Of a DNA stretch of 64,000 bases, positions 23,273 through 34,908 are shown one piece after another. The translations under genes were made by a program, and so were the position numbers. The DNA lies in NCBI GenBank assembly GCA_028622995.1, contig JAJQJQ010000120.1, positions 1 to 64,000 of the forward strand, written 5' to 3'. Within the stretch, counting starts at the first letter, position 1, and each line of letters opens with the position of its first letter. Under the pieces are notes generated by a model, which did not search any database, was not told where the DNA came from, and was given only the letters and a program-made list of their open reading frames with translations. The stretch is from Panagrolaimus kolymaensis. Lineage: Eukaryota; Nematoda; Chromadorea; Rhabditida; Panagrolaimidae.

Positions 23273-23726
23273 TTAAAAACAAAACAAAAACAAAAAATAA
23301 AAGCAATCTTTGATAAAAGAAGAAAAAAAGTTGAAAAAAATGTTGTTTTTTTTTTTCTCATTTGATCGATTTTGAAAGCAAAGGATGTTTGTTTGTTCAT
23401 TATTGCTGCGGATTTGTGACTTATCCACATTTTTTCAAGTTAGATATTTCTTCACAAAAACTTTTTTTCTGCAAAGAAAAAATCAACTGACGAGAACTTT
23501 AAGCTATTCTTTCTTATTGATGAGCTGTTTCATAAAAAAATTATTTTTAAAGCTTGGTAAATTTCGGCTGTTATTTTGTCTTCTTCAAGAAATAGAAACA
23601 TAGCATTTTTGTTAGCAGTATTTTGTAAGAAACAACTATTTTTTTTATTATACTTCAAACTACTAATGTTCCTATTATACAAAAATAAAAAAACTAAATG
23701 AAAGAAATTTTATCAAACAATTTGTG
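23273..23726. other. Spacer between reverse-strand genes
   Basis: No coding exon recognised. Contains the putative 5' region of the gene starting at 23272 (about 23383-23456 resembles the region at 20838-20910). Confidence 0.45.
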
Positions 23727-26700
23727 TTAAAATCTTTGATCATTGTTATCATCTATTTTTGTGTTCCACATATCGAATGCTCGGTTTTCTTCATTTTTTT
23801 TATTGTTTGATCCATTATTTTTTGATGCACCATTTTTTGCTTTTTTGTTTGATGTAGCCTCATTTTCTATGGAAGTTTGTGGTTTTTGTTTTCGCTTCTT
23901 TTTACACTTTATACACCCAAACATAGCTAAAATCCTTGGCACTGCTGTATCCAAAAAATCAATTCCATATAAAATTAAAAGCTGTAGGGCTTGAGCTAAA
24001 AGAAAGAGATAATGCCATTTAGTTATATTTGCATAATACATGGCAAGATTTTCTGCTATCTAAAAATAAATATTCAAGTTTAAATTTTTTTTGAAAATTT
24101 GGATATTTTAAATTAAAAATTCTAACCAATGGAATACCCAAAAGTATTTGAGGTATAAGTAATTTTGCCAAAGATTTGTTGGTCAAAACAGCTTCTTTTT
24201 CAACTTCATCATCTCCATCCTCGTCTTCTTCTTCATCGTCGTCGTCAACATCGCCATTTTTTGCTTGCTGCCTTTCTTCGGATTCTCTTTGAATTTTAGA
24301 AAATTCATTTGCTGCTATTTCACCTGGGTTTGTAAAAGGTCCATGAATGCATGACCAAAAATTTGATGATGGCCATCTTCGGGCAATTAAAAGAATATAA
24401 AAAGGCAGAGTTAAAGCAAGCAGACCCAAAGGTATTCATAATGAAGGTATGGCATAATCAGGTCTAATCCAACAACTAAAAAAATTAAAATTTTTCTTGA
24501 CATTCAAATTTTAAGTTCACTTACTAGCCATCATTTCGTTTGAAAAATGAAATCATAAAAAACGCTAAAGCCCCTGTTAAAACAAAAGGAATGCCATAGC
24601 TATAAATGAAAGGAACAAAAGTAAATTTGTTTCCGGTAAAAACGCTTAACATCATTTGAAAGCCTGGTTTCCAACAGCCTAATACATTTAAAGTTATCAT
24701 CATCATAGTAATTGAGAGAAAAATAGCTCTTAAATTACAATATTTAAATTTTTGTTTAAAAATTTAATTCTTTGCTTTTAGTTTTTTCAAAAGCCATAAT
24801 TTTTGGAGATTTGCTCGTCAAACTTACGAAATGTACAAAACAAATCCAGCCACAGCAAAACCGGTACACATTTCTTGACTTAAATTAGCTAAAGTTTGTT
24901 GGGCAAAAATTAATAAATATAACGAATAAATCATAAAAGTTGCATTATAAAAATATGCAAATGTTTTGACATTTCGTGGTAAATTTTTATCTTCGAATAT
25001 ATTCGTTAATAGTATAATTAATTGAATAATAATTGGGATACTAGTATTTTTGTTTTTAAACAAATATGCACCAATGCTAAATAAAGTTACCAAAACACCC
25101 GCTCCACCTAAAACAGCTTGAGTTCTCTTAGCTTCATTATCGCATATAATTGGCTCGGTTGGGTTTCCCTCCTAAAAAGAACAAAAAAATATGGTTTTTT
25201 AAGTATTTTTATTACCGAAACAATTGTGCAAGTGCCTTGAAGACATGATGCGCTATAATGATCATTGTCTCGATTTACGGTAGTTTGAGCTTCAATAAAT
25301 GAGTCAGTTGAAAACATAACCATTTTAAATTTTGCATGTAAATCATTTTCATCCTAAAAGTATATTTTAATTTTATTCTATTTCTTGATTTGTGTAAAAA
25401 TAAGAACATTAACTTACACCTCTTCTTTTAACCCAAACTGATGTTGCAGCAGCCACTGGTTCACCATTTCCACCAACTCCTCCAGCATTTGATACATAAT
25501 TATTTTTAAAATATGTCCCACTTTCACATTTTGGTGCTGTATCAAATGTAACGGGTTGATCAGTTTGCTCGCTGGGCGCTGTGCCATTTTTAATATTTAA
25601 AGGATTATTTTTAACTAAATAAAAAAATGAAAGACTCTTCCATAAAGTGAGATAAGTTTTGTTTGCTGAAAAAAAAAAAAGGAAATTTTTTATATTAACG
25701 TATTAAATTTACCATTGCCACACAAATCTCTAGGCTTATATGTTGTACAAAATTCTGCATCTTTACTTCCAGATGGAACTTGAGAAGTTTTCGAATAACA
25801 AATTTTTTGGGCTTCAATATTTTGATTGCAAATTGATGAATTGAGAGTTAATGAATGAAGAAGTAAATTGGATTCAGGCTTGTCGTAAATCAAATCTGTG
25901 TCAGTAATGGCAATTATTTTATGAATGGATGCTGGATACCAGAGTAGCGAATCTTCTGTTATCTTATTTGCTTTTTCTAGAATTGATAGGTTTTGAACAA
26001 CCATGGTACTTGTGATGTCCAATAGATTATGAGCTCCCTAAAAATAATTTAAATTTACATATTTGAAAAAATATTTTTATTCATTCGAAAAAGCATAGAA
26101 ATAAATTCGACCGATAATATCTGAATTCAAAACTTTAAATATTTCATTCGAAAATTTATTCTAAAACTCCGGCATCGATAAATTCAATGCAATCCATTTT
26201 TCTTTTAAAACGTACTTCATTATTTAGACTTTCAACAGTTGTAACGGTGTTATAAACAAATATCCCAGTATCATGAACATTAATGGGTGTGAGATCGCCA
26301 TTTTTAATTGTGGTTTGGATATGAACTTTTGTTTCGTTTGTTATTTTAGCGGCATATGGTGCACTTAAAGTACCATTAACTATGCATGTTTGATTAATAA
26401 TATACGAATTGTTTGGATCGTTACAATTTATTATTGGTTGAGGTGGAACTATTCCATCATATGGTGGCAAAGTGGGTCTTTCTTGAACAGTGGTTGTTGT
26501 TGTCGATATCGATATGGTAGTAGTAGATGTCGTAGTTGTTACAGATGGAAGACAAACTAAAATAATTTTGCATATTTAATTTTTTATGAAAAACATTGTT
26601 TTACAGTCATCAATTGTGGCAAATTTAAAAGGAAAATTTTTTGTTTCATCCGTGGCTGCAGCCATTTTGGACGATGCCGTCGGCAATTCGGAATAACAAC

Positions 26701-27854
26701 TTAAGTTGAAGCTTGCATCACATGTCCAAGAATTAATAAACCAAAGTTGGGAGTTTTGAAATAAAAATGGATCTAAACTTCCAATAACAACATTAAAATC
26801 ATCACATGGCACTAAATCGACGGTAACATTTGAGTCAGTTGGAATCGTGTAATATGTGCATTGATTATTGCCAAAGCTAAAAGAATTTAATTTAATCTCA
26901 TTGAAAAAACTTATTTATTTTCAAAATTGAAGAAAATTTTGTAATTACTTTGGATTTAAACCTAATCTTACACATACATCCATACTTGATCCACTACCGG
27001 TTACATAGCTATAGATTGTATTACTGGCGACATTTACCCAAACATCTCCATTGTAATTACATAAATTTCCAGTGAGATTAAAAGATTGTGAAACTGAGTT
27101 ACACCTCCCAATAGTTGGAGAAGCAGAAAATGATGTCGTTAAAGGAGTTGTCGATATTGAAGTTGCTAAAGAAGTTGTCGATGGTAAAATTGTTAAAGGA
27201 GTCGTCGATGAAGAAGTTGTTAATGGAGTTGTCGATGGTGAAGTTGGAAATGTATCACAACCTTTAAAAATACTTATAAAAGCTAATAAATTTGAGCCAT
27301 TTTAACTTACAGCAATCAATAGCACCCAGATTCGAAAAGTGATAATTCTTATTTCTATTGAATGCATGTTTCATTGGTATAGAAAAATTTCTTGGTAAGG
27401 TAGATGACGTAGAAAACTCCGGAGAAGACGTATGTGGAAGAGAAACACCGGGGCAAGTAAAAGTGTAGTTATAACATGTTGCATTAAAACTACTATCAAA
27501 TTCAGTAGAGTTATAATTGAAATAACCCAAATTTTGAATAACTATATCGACATTTCTACATGAAACAAAATCGACTGATACATTAAAACCATTGGATTCG
27601 GGATAAACATAACAAGTATCAGTGTAGTTATAACCGCCAATTTTAACACAAACGTCAATGTTAATTCCGGTTCCATTAACTTTTACAAATAAAAGCCCAG
27701 AATTATATGTAATAAAAACCGCACCTTGGTAATTACAATTTGTCCCAGGTAAAAGAATATCTAAAGCCATCGTCGGTGCTTGACAAATGTTAGCGTAAGT
27801 AATACCAATCCCACAAATAATTAACATAAAAACAGCAAAATATATTTTTTTCAT
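23727..27854 (-). CDS. Adhesion-GPCR-like 7TM receptor with a premature TGA
   Basis: Eleven reverse-strand exons close in frame to 1,153 codons: 27311-27854, 26949-27261, 26605-26876, 26168-26556, 25713-26037, 25418-25665, 25216-25353, 24828-25171, 24525-24728, 24127-24475 and 23727-24059. It begins with a signal peptide (MKKIYFAVFMLIICGIGITY). Two Cys-rich repeats share a CNYxG...VCVxxG pattern, then Thr/Ser mucin-like linkers. A glycosylated GAIN-like region precedes hydrophobic helices: AVLGGAGVLVTLFSIGAYLF, IPIIIQLIILLTNIF, the span around FVLYISAIFLSI, FIYSYGIPFVLTGALAFFMI, and GLLALTLPFYILLIARR. The cytoplasmic side carries an acidic DDDDEEEDEDGDDE run and a KKKRK tail. An in-frame TGA at 24438-24436 (codon about 939, ...YAIPSL-stop-IPLGLLAL) would remove the last helices. 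No GPS cleavage motif is obvious. Secretin/adhesion class is inferred from layout. Confidence 0.6.
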
Positions 27855-28362
27855 TTTTTTTAAATTTTATAAAAATAAACACAAGGTAATAAAAATCTAT
27901 TAAAATTTTTGAGATTTGATAAGCTTCCTTTCCTTTTTGTTTTTGATGAAGTACATCAAGTTTCAAAATAAACGAACCATCTTTATTTTACAATATAAAG
28001 GATTGATAAGAATTTTATTTTTTCACTCATGCGCCGAGACAATACTCAATCAAACAAAAAAATAGCCAATTAAGCTTTTGTACTAGACAAGTAAAACGTT
28101 AAAAAGTATTTTTATTATGCTAGATTGTAGCTAAAATTTTATTTATCGGGGTTTTTATGGTTACTATTCAGTCATTTTATTGGACATTATTTTTTAGGCA
28201 ATGATAAAGAAAAAAAATACTTCAAAACACAAAATAATATTGATTATTTAGGTTTGATATACTTTTTTCTATTGTAAAAATAATTTTTGCAGTTTATTTA
28301 AACTCATAGCCAATAACTCTATATGTAAATGTGGTTAGTGTAAAACATAAAAAACCATTTGC
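27855..28362. other. Spacer between receptor and lectin genes
   Basis: Upstream of the receptor-like gene and downstream of the lectin gene, both reverse strand. AT-rich, no exon, repeat or RNA recognised. Confidence 0.5.
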
Positions 28363-29631
28363 TTAACAATAAACTCCACCATTTCTAAATTTTTAATAAA
28401 AAATTTAAGAATTATTTGATTCTAAAAAACTTACGAATCTGCATTCCAAATTTTACTAGAAATTTTAAATGATATCTGATTTATATCATTAGTAAGAAGT
28501 GCACAATCCTGATTCCCTCCCACAAATTGAGTTAAAGCCGGCTGGTTATTTGTTCCTTGATATCCAAATGCCATAAATCTAAAGAGATCTTGTTGCAATA
28601 CCAATGACGTTTGGTTGATTGCATCTTGATTCGGGCTAAATTGAAAAATGATTGAATAATTTTCTTTTACAATTCACCTGTTAGTAGTAGTGATATAAAT
28701 TGTTAAGTGATTTTGTGTGGTATTTCGATATCCAGTTTTCAAGAAATTTGGATTATATAACTGTTGAATCGCCTGTGCTAATGTTAAGTCTTGCCCTGAT
28801 CCAGAATCCCATTCATCATTATCGTATGCAGTTTTTAAAGCATTCTTTAATCCTTGCATTGTATAAATTGATCGAAAAGCATTTTTCACTATAGCGATAG
28901 GAAAATTATCACCTAAAGCTACAATGATTGCCATATTCAAATAATCTTCACTTATAGTATAATTATTAAAAGCATTAACTATAGCATCAGTTATGTCATT
29001 TATTTGCGAAGAAGTGACATCAGTTGACCCATCTAATATTAAAACAACATCAGCTTTAACATTTGCTCTTGTATAAGTTCCTGATGTTGTTGTTGATATT
29101 CCTGGAGTAGATACAGAAGTCGTTATTTCATAAAAACTTTTATCATTCTGACAAAGATATGGTTTTTGAATAAAGCAATTCGCAGTTTTCCAAGAAGCAT
29201 CGTTTAATGAAAGGACAATACAATTATTTCCAGTAATATTTTTAGGTTCCAGAGAAGCCCAATGATTAAAATCGAATGAAGTTTTATCCATCCATGTCCA
29301 ATTTTTAAATGAGTTTAAATCTGTTAATCCAATCCAAAAATCCGTTACACTACTTCCATAAAAATTAGCTTGCCCTCTTTCTAAAAATTAATTCATTTGT
29401 AAATAGATATCATATTTTTGAATCATACATACCTGCAAGCAACACATTTGTATACCCTTCATGAATGGATACCAAATGACCTCCACGTGAAACACATTCC
29501 GTTTCAGCTTGAGCAAAACCGGTAGCATTTGCTTGGAAAAAATAACAATAAGTTTGCCATTCAAAACTTCCTGTCGGGCATAAACCATAGATAATTAAAG
29601 GTAAACACAAAAAGACAAATAATTTTATCAT
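28363..29631 (-). CDS. Secreted C-type lectin with von Willebrand A domain
   Basis: Reverse-strand exons 29433-29631, 28678-29380, 28435-28635 and 28363-28384 close to 374 residues. Signal peptide MIKLFVFLCLPLIIYGLC. The C-type lectin domain (about residues 19-155) shows CYFFQA...AETECVSRGGHLVSIH, the WIGL core, and C..........CFIQKPYLCQ. A Ser/Thr linker follows. The VWA domain starts KADVVLILDGSTDV, a degenerate MIDAS (DGST rather than DxSxS), and includes ALGDNF and LTIYITTTN. This CTLD-VWA order is a known nematode clec architecture, often linked to secretion and pathogen response. The start is taken at 29631 because it gives a compact signal peptide; an in-frame ATG lies at 29655. Family assignment is firm, ligand unknown. 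Confidence 0.85.
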
Positions 29632-30111
29632 TTTATTAGCCAAAAAGTTTAGCAAATAATATAGCGTCAGTAAACTAAATAAAAGATAAGAAAATATTTT
29701 GAAATTTGAAAATAATAACTACATACGCTTATTGAAAGAATCGCATCTTTTTTGATGCATTAGGAAGTTAAAATTCCATTAAAAGTAAATAAACTAACGG
29801 AAAAAATGTGTTTTCTTTTATCACAAAAATAGTTGATATGTGACGCTTATTTGTTTATTATCATGGACAAAAAAGGTGTGGCTATCTTTCTTTTTTGTTT
29901 TTCAAATTTTAAAAAAAACGCTAACTATTTATTTTTATAAAATTTTATTTTATTTTTTGACTATAATTTTTCTGAAAATTACTAAGAAGCATGAGCGCTA
30001 AAAAAATTTCAAACTTAAATTAAAGCGTCAAATATACCTTTCAAAAGATGATTCACCATTGGTATATTTTTTTGAATCGTTTACAAACGAAATTTATTAT
30101 TTTATTTTTAG
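29632..30111. other. Spacer between divergent genes
   Basis: Between the reverse-strand lectin gene and forward F-box/LRR locus 5. AT-rich; no coding exon recognised. No T6GGCG motif as clear as at other loci was seen. Confidence 0.45.
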
Positions 30112-31680
30112 GCAACCAAAGAAGCTTCGATTCAAAAAACTTTTAAACATGGAATTTTATTAACGGATCTTCTAAATTAAATATTAGTAAGCAAATATGA
30201 ATATTGATAAAGTTCTTAAATAATTAAAGATTTGCAGGGTAATGTTTTTGATTATTTATCTTTTCGTGATTTATTCCGCCTTGAACGAGTTAATCAGCAA
30301 CTTCGTGATGTTGTTATTGGAGTTGCATGGCCGATGAAAACAAGATTTGATAATGAAACCATTATTCGTGGCACAAATTATCCACAAGTTTCATTATTTA
30401 AAGTTGGATATTCAGGATGGGATAAAGCTGGAAAAATTCATAGAATTAATAATAAAATTGAAAGTTTCTGAACTAAATTTTTTTTGTTAAAAGTTAAATT
30501 TTTTAGATGGAAAAGCTTTTATCTCGAGCGAACCTTCGCCACGTCGACCTTTCCATTTATTGCAACACAATTACAAATGAAATCTGTTCACTTCTATGCA
30601 TGGCTCCGAACCTTATTTCGTTGGATTTATCTTTGGTTCAATTAACCGAAAATAATTTGGCTACCATCGCGAATTCTTGCCCAATATTAGAAAAACTTTT
30701 CCTTGAAAATTCTTTGCCAGAAATTAAAATTGATGGAATTCTTACCGTTTTATTCAATCAATGTTCAAAACTTAAATACCTAAATCTTCCAAGAAATTAT
30801 TTACTTAATGGCGAATGTTTTGTTCACATTCCATTTGGTTTGCTTTATTTAAATCTTGCAGGATGTCGAAGTTTAAATTCGCTGAATATCCTTTCTGAGA
30901 GAGCTGCGAACCTTGAAACATTGATTCTAAAAAATTATCCTGGAGATTTAAATGATTGGGTTCCAAAATTTAAGAAAATTAGATTCTTAGAAATTACACA
31001 TTATTATGGAAATTCTTCGTTTTTGGATTTATCGGAATTGATTGAATTGGAAATTCTCTGCCTTCGTCAAAACAAAATAACCACTTTTGAAACACTGGAA
31101 TCTCTTCGAAATTGCTCAAAATTAAAAGCTTTGGATTTAAGTTATAATCATCAACTAAACAGCGACGTTTTATATTTATTGAAAGAGTTAAAATCATTGA
31201 AACACATCGATCTAAGTGCATTGAGTTATTTACTGGATGTTGCTAGTTTTGTTGATCATTCACAAATCGAAGTATGTGAACCTAAATTTCTTAAAATTAT
31301 TCAATTTTAAGTATCTTTTTTTTATAGTATTTAACCATTAATTATTGTTATGATTTACCGGAGGACGATGTAAAAAAACTTGTAACTCAATGCAATGTAA
31401 GATTTTTTTGGAAATTTTTTTTAAATTTCGAGAATGATTTTGATTTTTTCAGTCGCTTACTCACTTAGAACTTATATGCTGCACCAATCAATACCACAAA
31501 GTTTTATCATCATGTTTATCAAAAAAATCTTCACAAAGACAAAATAATCTTAAAATAGTTATTCAAAAAGGGCTATGGCCTTTACCATCATGTAAATGGT
31601 GTGAAGTTATTATACGTGATAAAACAGAACCGCCACCTTTTTCACAATTTTTTGATATTGAAAATCGATATAAAAAATAA
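30112..31680 (+). pseudogene. F-box/LRR locus 5: broken F-box half, intact LRR half
   Basis: Exons by homology: 30112-30186, 30238-30459, 30507-31271, 31328-31396 and 31453-31680. In the first, the motif LPNEIL has become LLN-stop-IL (TAA at 30178-30180). At the end of the F-box exon the donor GTAAGT has become GAAAGT (30460). The LRR exon is open and starts with ATG at 30507 where paralogues have GTC (Val), so an LRR-only protein (MEKLLSRANLRHVDLS...) plus the C-terminal cap (CKWCEVI) remains possible. The F-box text GNVFDYLSFRDLFRLERVN is itself uninterrupted. I call it a pseudogene for the F-box function, with a possible truncated product. Confidence 0.65.
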
Positions 31681-32142
31681 TTATCTCAAGTGAAGATAAA
31701 TCTTCTGACAATAATTTTAAATCATACCAAACCCATCGCCTTTTTTTCAGTTTATGGATATACGAAACCAATAAATAAAAAAAATAAACGCTTTCTATTA
31801 TTAAATAAATAAAACATATAAATTATTTTTTAATTGACTTTATCAAAGGATTACACTTATAATAAAAATAATTTGAAATTAAACTGGCAATAAACACAAT
31901 ATAATAAATATTTTTAATATTCATATTATTTTTAACATGCTCTTTTTCTTTTGACGAGAAATCAAAGTATGTAAGTGTGAAAATGGGTTAGAGGGTCATC
32001 TTCATTTTTTCGCAACCAAACCATGAGTTTGCACTTCTTTTATTTTTCATAAATTTGTGTGCTTTTTTTTCTGGCGTTTAGTTCTCAACAAAATTAAGAA
32101 ATTTCTAAGAACTTTTTTTTCAAAAGATTAATTTTTCAAACA
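31681..32142. other. Spacer between loci 5 and 6
   Basis: No exon recognised. The shared upstream motif occurs at about 32064-32085 as a T-run then CTGGCGTTTAGTTC, about 60 bp before the locus 6 ATG. Confidence 0.5.
32064..32085 (+). promoter_or_regulatory. Conserved T-run GGCG upstream motif, locus 6
   Basis: A T-run followed by CTGGCGTTTAGTTCTC. The AG after the pyrimidine stretch would also fit a splice or trans-splice acceptor, so promoter versus acceptor is open. Confidence 0.45.
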
Positions 32143-33952
32143 ATGAATTCTTCAATTATGTCCAAGAATCGTCCAATGAATATTGCTTCCACCTCCAATG
32201 ACATTTCCGATTTAAAGCGGAAACGTATTTCCAAGGGTTCACCAATTTTAGTTAGTTAATTTTTAGTTTGAACTTTTTTAATTTACTTTCGTTTACTTTT
32301 CTAGGAATCAAAAACATCCCGATTAGAAGCAGTTACAATGCGAGATGAGGAGCAAATTTCGCTAACAAATCTTCCAAATGAATTAATTGTAAGCTTCCCT
32401 ACTTTCCAAATTCTATTTATAAACATTTTTTTTCTTTAGGAAAGAATATTTGATTTTGTTTCTTTCGATGATTTACTCAATCTTGAAAGCACCAATAAAC
32501 GAATTAGCAACATTGTTAAGAAAGTTGTTTGGCCCAAGAAGCATTCATTTACCCATGAATCTATTATTAGGCATACTGATTACCGACAAATCGTTCTTTT
32601 TGAAATACAAGATGAGCAAACTTTGAAAGATAAGAAGCCCAAATCTCGACATAATATAACCAAAAAATCAGTGAGTTCTCATTTTTAAATATGTAAACTT
32701 TAATTCTAAAAATATGTTAATTTTTCCAGGTTGAAGCTATTTTTTCTCGCACAAATATTCATCATCTTGATTTATCGGTTTATTATCAAACAATTTCCAA
32801 AGATGTTTGTGAATTACTTCCAATGATTCCTCAACTTCGTAGCTTGAATTTATCGTTTATTCATATACCTCAAACTGATCTCAGTTTAATTGCATCTCAT
32901 TGCCCGTTGTTGGAAGAACTTTCATTGGAAAAATGTTTTAAAGAAGATGAAACGGAAGAAGGTCTTCAAGATATTTTTATTTCCTGCCCAAATTTGAAAT
33001 ATCTCAATCTTGGTGATAATCATATACTTCGGGGCGATAGTTTTCCATATATTCCGACTCAACTTAAATATTTAAATCTTTCTTGTTGCTTTCGAATAAC
33101 TGAAAATGCAAGAAAATTGGTTGCTGAAAGAACAGCGGAAAATCTTGAAACTATGATTTTGGAATGTCCACCATATATTTTGGATTTGAATGAATGGCTC
33201 AATCAATTCAAGAAGCTACGATTCTTAGAAATTTCAGTCGCTGATAATAACACACATTTTTTGGAATTTTCAAAACTCAAAAACTTGGAAATGATTGCAA
33301 TGACTGGAAATCCTTTGGTCACCGTTGAAACTTTAGAATCTCTTCAATTTTGTCCGAAATTGCATACCATCGATTTATATTTAAATGAACATTTGGTGGA
33401 TATAAAAGTGACAGAAATATTGAAAAAATGCAAAAATTTACGTTGCTGCATTTTTGATGATTGGCCAAGTATTACTCCAAATTTTATTCAATTTATTCAA
33501 GGTTCACAAATTGAAGTTAGTTTTTTATTTAAAAATTTTTAGCCATTAAAATTTATGCAAAAATATTTTTAGTATTTGGCTCTTAGCGCTGTTGGAAATA
33601 TTTCTGATGAAACTCTAAAATCTTTTTTTACTGAATGCGATGTAAGTGTTTTTTTCCACAACTTTAAAAGCCCTTGAAATTTATTTTTTATTTTTTTTAG
33701 TCAATTAAATTCCTCGAATTTGGCGATATGAATACCCAAACTTTGTCCACCATAACATCATTGCTCGCTGGAGAATGCCCACCTAAACGTAAAAATTTTC
33801 TTCATTTAATGCTCGTTGATGACGAAGAATTTGGACCTTATCTTCCATCGTCTTGTGAATGGTGTAAAGTATATCCATTTGATATGGAATCTGAATTTAC
33901 TTATTTAACCGATGTGAAAGTTCAATATCAAAGAGAGAGAAATGAATTATAA
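32143..33952 (+). CDS. F-box/LRR protein, locus 6
   Basis: Exons 32143-32250, 32305-32388, 32440-32670, 32730-33515, 33573-33641 and 33701-33952, all phase 0, encode about 509 residues with no break. N-terminus MNSSIMSKNRPMNIASTS, a basic DLKRKRISK patch, then LPNELI and ERIFDFVSFDDLLNLEST. The F-box exon is longer than in other loci (231 nt) owing to a charged insert (EDEQTLKDKKPKSRH-like). The LRR exon includes LRSLNLSFI, LKYLNLGDN and LKYLNLSCC. The C-terminal cap is CEWCKVYPF...FTYLTDVKVQYQ, more divergent than in other loci. Probable SCF substrate receptor. It lies just upstream of eIF5B on the same strand, about 950 bp away. Confidence 0.83.
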
Positions 33953-34908
33953 TGAAAAATACGGGACTTTGCTATATATCTTTTTTTACAACGGAATGTT
34001 AAAATTCAAAAATTTTACAAAGTTAATTGTTTTGTACAAACTTTTTTTGTTATTATGTTTTTTTTTGTGATTTTTTTAACTGCAAAAAGTGTTATTAAAA
34101 TAAAAAAATGTTTTTGTCAAAAAAATTAGAATCATATTTTTTAGTTAACGCAACTCGCTTTTTATTTAAGATGGCAGACTTAGTCAACTGATTATCGAAA
34201 TCAGAAATTAATATTTTGCTTCGGTCAATCCTTTCACGACAAAAATAAATAATTTTGTTATCGTTGAGAAAATTTCGTAATAGTCAAAGATTTTTTAAAT
34301 CATCATAAAGTCAAAAAAGTGTTTATCAGGTAAATGGAAAGCTTCTTTTTATTTTTTCTTTAAATTGCAGTAAAAAAATACTTTTGAGAAGTTTATTTCT
34401 TATAAACTCCACCCTAATTTTTTTTTTGAGCGAAGAAAGCATTTATTTCGAAATAAAATATTTTCCATTAGTTTTGTTTCTTTCATTTGCTTTATTTGCT
34501 TATGAAAGTCTTCCACCGAGAAGGTCGGTTTTTTTTAATTCGTGTGTTCATAATTTTTGTGTGTGTTAATTTTTGCCATAATTTGGTAATTTTCAAGCAT
34601 TTTTTTAGTGTTCAAATCCAAATTAAAATAATATACTTGTTTTATTATTGGCAGTAGAATGATAAAATTGAAACCATTGAATTATAATCACAAAGAATAT
34701 TTCAATATTGTGCAATTTAATAAAAGAATTTTATTTTTGAATATCGCGCCTTGAAAGTGTTTGTTACTTTTAACCAAAGAGTTTGGACCAACGATTGTTG
34801 TCATTCACAAAAAATTTTTTTTTTCATTCCATAATTTTTTTGATTTTGGCAAATATAGAATTTATTTCCTACTATTTTTTAATAAAAATTTAGACGTCGT
34901 TATTAAAA
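33953..34908. other. 956-bp spacer upstream of eIF5B
   Basis: Very AT-rich. An open frame at 34384-34569 lacks splice or homology support. TTTAG at 34889-34893, 15 bp before the eIF5B ATG, could be a cis- or trans-splice acceptor for a 5' UTR. Nothing else recognised. Confidence 0.5.

Noticed and set aside
24436..24438. TGA as a selenocysteine or readthrough codon in the receptor-like gene
   Set aside because: No SECIS-like structure recognised and membrane receptors of this type are not selenoproteins; a nonsense change or base error is simpler.
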